DNA from: Hyphomicrobiales bacterium | GTDB taxonomy: Bacteria > Pseudomonadota > Alphaproteobacteria > Rhizobiales > OSC116 | Assembly: GCA_013214985.1 (NCBI GenBank) | Contig: JABSRY010000163.1 | Span: forward strand, 1 to 6,072 | Direction of reading: 5' to 3' | Length of the DNA: 6,072 nt | Shown here: positions 5,400 through 6,072 of the stretch, one piece after another | Position numbering within the stretch: position 1 is the first letter of the stretch | How the letters are laid out: the number at the start of each line of letters is the position of its first letter | Made by a program: the position numbers and the translations under genes | The notes under the pieces: generated by a model | Told to the model about the DNA's origin: nothing | What the model saw: the letters and a program-made list of their open reading frames with translations, nothing else | The model's database searches: none

Positions 5400-5974
5400 T
5401 GTCGCAATCTCATATTCAAATTGTTGATATGTACTATAAAAGATGGCTACCGACGCATCAATTTTCTGAAACACATTTTTCGGAAATTGAAGCTAAGGCA
5501 GAAGATATTATGCGTCTCATTCAAAACCTTGATGACCATGACGATTTTCTTGTCCGTTGGATGCTTGTGCTGAGAGAAGCACCCTCGCGATTTTGGGGAT
5601 TTTTTGGCGGAAAATCAGCATTGAATAATCAGCCAAGATTTGGCCTGCGCAACTTTACGTTACTTGAAAAAACGGATTCAGTGATTGTTTATGGTTTGTG
5701 CGGACGGTTTTGGCGGCATGATTTTGGTCTCGCTTCAATCAAGACAAAAGAAAATTTCACCGAGTTTAACCAAACTCATTTAGCCAAGCTCGTATTAATG
5801 TTTTCAATCACTCAGGTTGATAGTCAATCTTACGAATTACGTACAGACACCAGAATACACTGCAACACTCGATCAAGTTACGTGAAATTTTTCCCCTATT
5901 GGATTATTATTCGAATGGCCAGTGGGCTCATTAGACGAAGAATTCTCTCTTCGATAAAAGAAAAGTTAGAATAA
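5399..5974 (+). CDS. Conserved-looking protein of unknown function, possibly SRPBCC/START-like
   Basis: This 191-residue protein starts at an ATG sharing one base with the previous TAA (TAATG), with GGAA at 5387-5390, so it is translationally coupled to the flavodoxin-like gene. I do not recognise a named family. The pattern is suggestive: F-W-R-H-D-F-G-L-A-S-I (104-114), then L-R-T-D-T-R-I-H-C (147-155), then F-P-Y-W-I-I-I-R-M-A-S-G-L-I-R-R (165-180) and a basic C-terminal helix. An alternating beta core followed by a long C-terminal helix is how small SRPBCC/START-type cavity proteins look, so it could bind a hydrophobic intermediate or act as a cyclase. That is a low-confidence guess. The hydrophobic block at about 166-177 is too short and interrupted for a confident membrane helix. 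It is the last gene before the IS21-like end and appears full length. Confidence 0.7.
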   Translation: MSQSHIQIVDMYYKRWLPTHQFSETHFSEIEAKAEDIMRLIQNLDDHDDFLVRWMLVLREAPSRFWGFFGGKSALNNQPRFGLRNFTLLEKTDSVIVYGLCGRFWRHDFGLASIKTKENFTEFNQTHLAKLVLMFSITQVDSQSYELRTDTRIHCNTRSSYVKFFPYWIIIRMASGLIRRRILSSIKEKLE

Positions 5975-5995
5975 ATATTCGAAATAAAGAAAGAT

Positions 5996-6072
5996 TGTAA
6001 ACGGCAATGCAAAACTAGTCCACAGAGGCGGTAATGTTTTATTACTGCGGGCGGAGTAAAACTCTGCCACTT
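5996..6072. mobile_element. End of an IS21-family-like insertion sequence (partial)
   Basis: The sequence beginning TGTAAACGGCAATGCAAAAC at 5996 has the layout of an IS21-family terminus: a TG tip followed by spaced repeats of the form G-y-AAAACT-n5-CCAC, each associated with GGCGG. Two copies are visible, GCAAAACTAGTCCAC (6009-6023) and GTAAAACTCTGCCAC (6056-6070), 47 bases apart, with GGCGG at 6027-6031 and GCGG at 6051-6054. In this family such multiple terminal repeats are bound by the IstA transposase. The istA and istB genes would lie to the right, beyond the window, so neither the far end nor a target duplication can be checked. The tip lies 21 bases after the last operon gene's stop. 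The identification is by remembered pattern. Confidence 0.6.

Noticed and set aside
5969..5980. Short inverted repeat GAATA-AA-TATTC overlapping the last operon stop, considered as a terminator
   Set aside because: It is a five-bp AT-only stem with a two-base loop and no T-run, too weak to be an intrinsic terminator.

Overview
This window is a low-GC stretch from what looks like a Gram-negative proteobacterium, probably a gammaproteobacterium. That assignment is inferred from the protein style, the Shine-Dalgarno-led tightly packed genes, a pRiA4b ORF-3-like remnant and an IS21-type end; the species cannot be named from the sequence alone.

Layout: positions 1-900 are mostly gene-free accessory DNA. 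They hold a minus-strand, C-terminally wrecked pRiA4b ORF-3-like gene (228-419), a small plus-strand GTG-started ORF with a good ribosome site and a hydrophobic N-terminus (701-847), and a near-perfect 24-bp dyad (724-747) inside that small ORF. From 920 to 5974 runs a compact plus-strand cluster of seven reading frames with gaps of at most 27 bases, very likely one operon. In order these are an AfsA-type hotdog protein, a 108-residue frame with no ATG that lies in the -1 frame of the first gene, an old-yellow-enzyme (OYE) family flavin reductase, two short-chain dehydrogenases (SDRs), a KefF/MdaB-like flavodoxin-fold NAD(P)H oxidoreductase, and a conserved-looking protein of unknown function. 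From about 5996 to the window edge the sequence has the repeat pattern of an IS21-family element end.

How the genes may work together: in Streptomyces, AfsA-type enzymes join a beta-ketoacyl chain to dihydroxyacetone phosphate and so start gamma-butyrolactone/butenolide signal synthesis. OYE enzymes reduce C=C bonds conjugated to carbonyls, and SDRs reduce or oxidise ketone/alcohol groups. The most economical inference is a cluster making a small diffusible butenolide, butyrolactone or furan-like metabolite outside the actinobacteria. No receptor/regulator, carrier protein, ketosynthase or phosphatase gene is in the window, so precursor supply and sensing would have to come from elsewhere.

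The most unusual points are the non-actinobacterial AfsA operon itself, the A AAA AAC heptamer placed exactly where a -1 shift would fuse the AfsA-like protein to the next frame, the small leader ORF with its embedded operator-like dyad, and an OYE enzyme with changed active-site and cysteine motifs.
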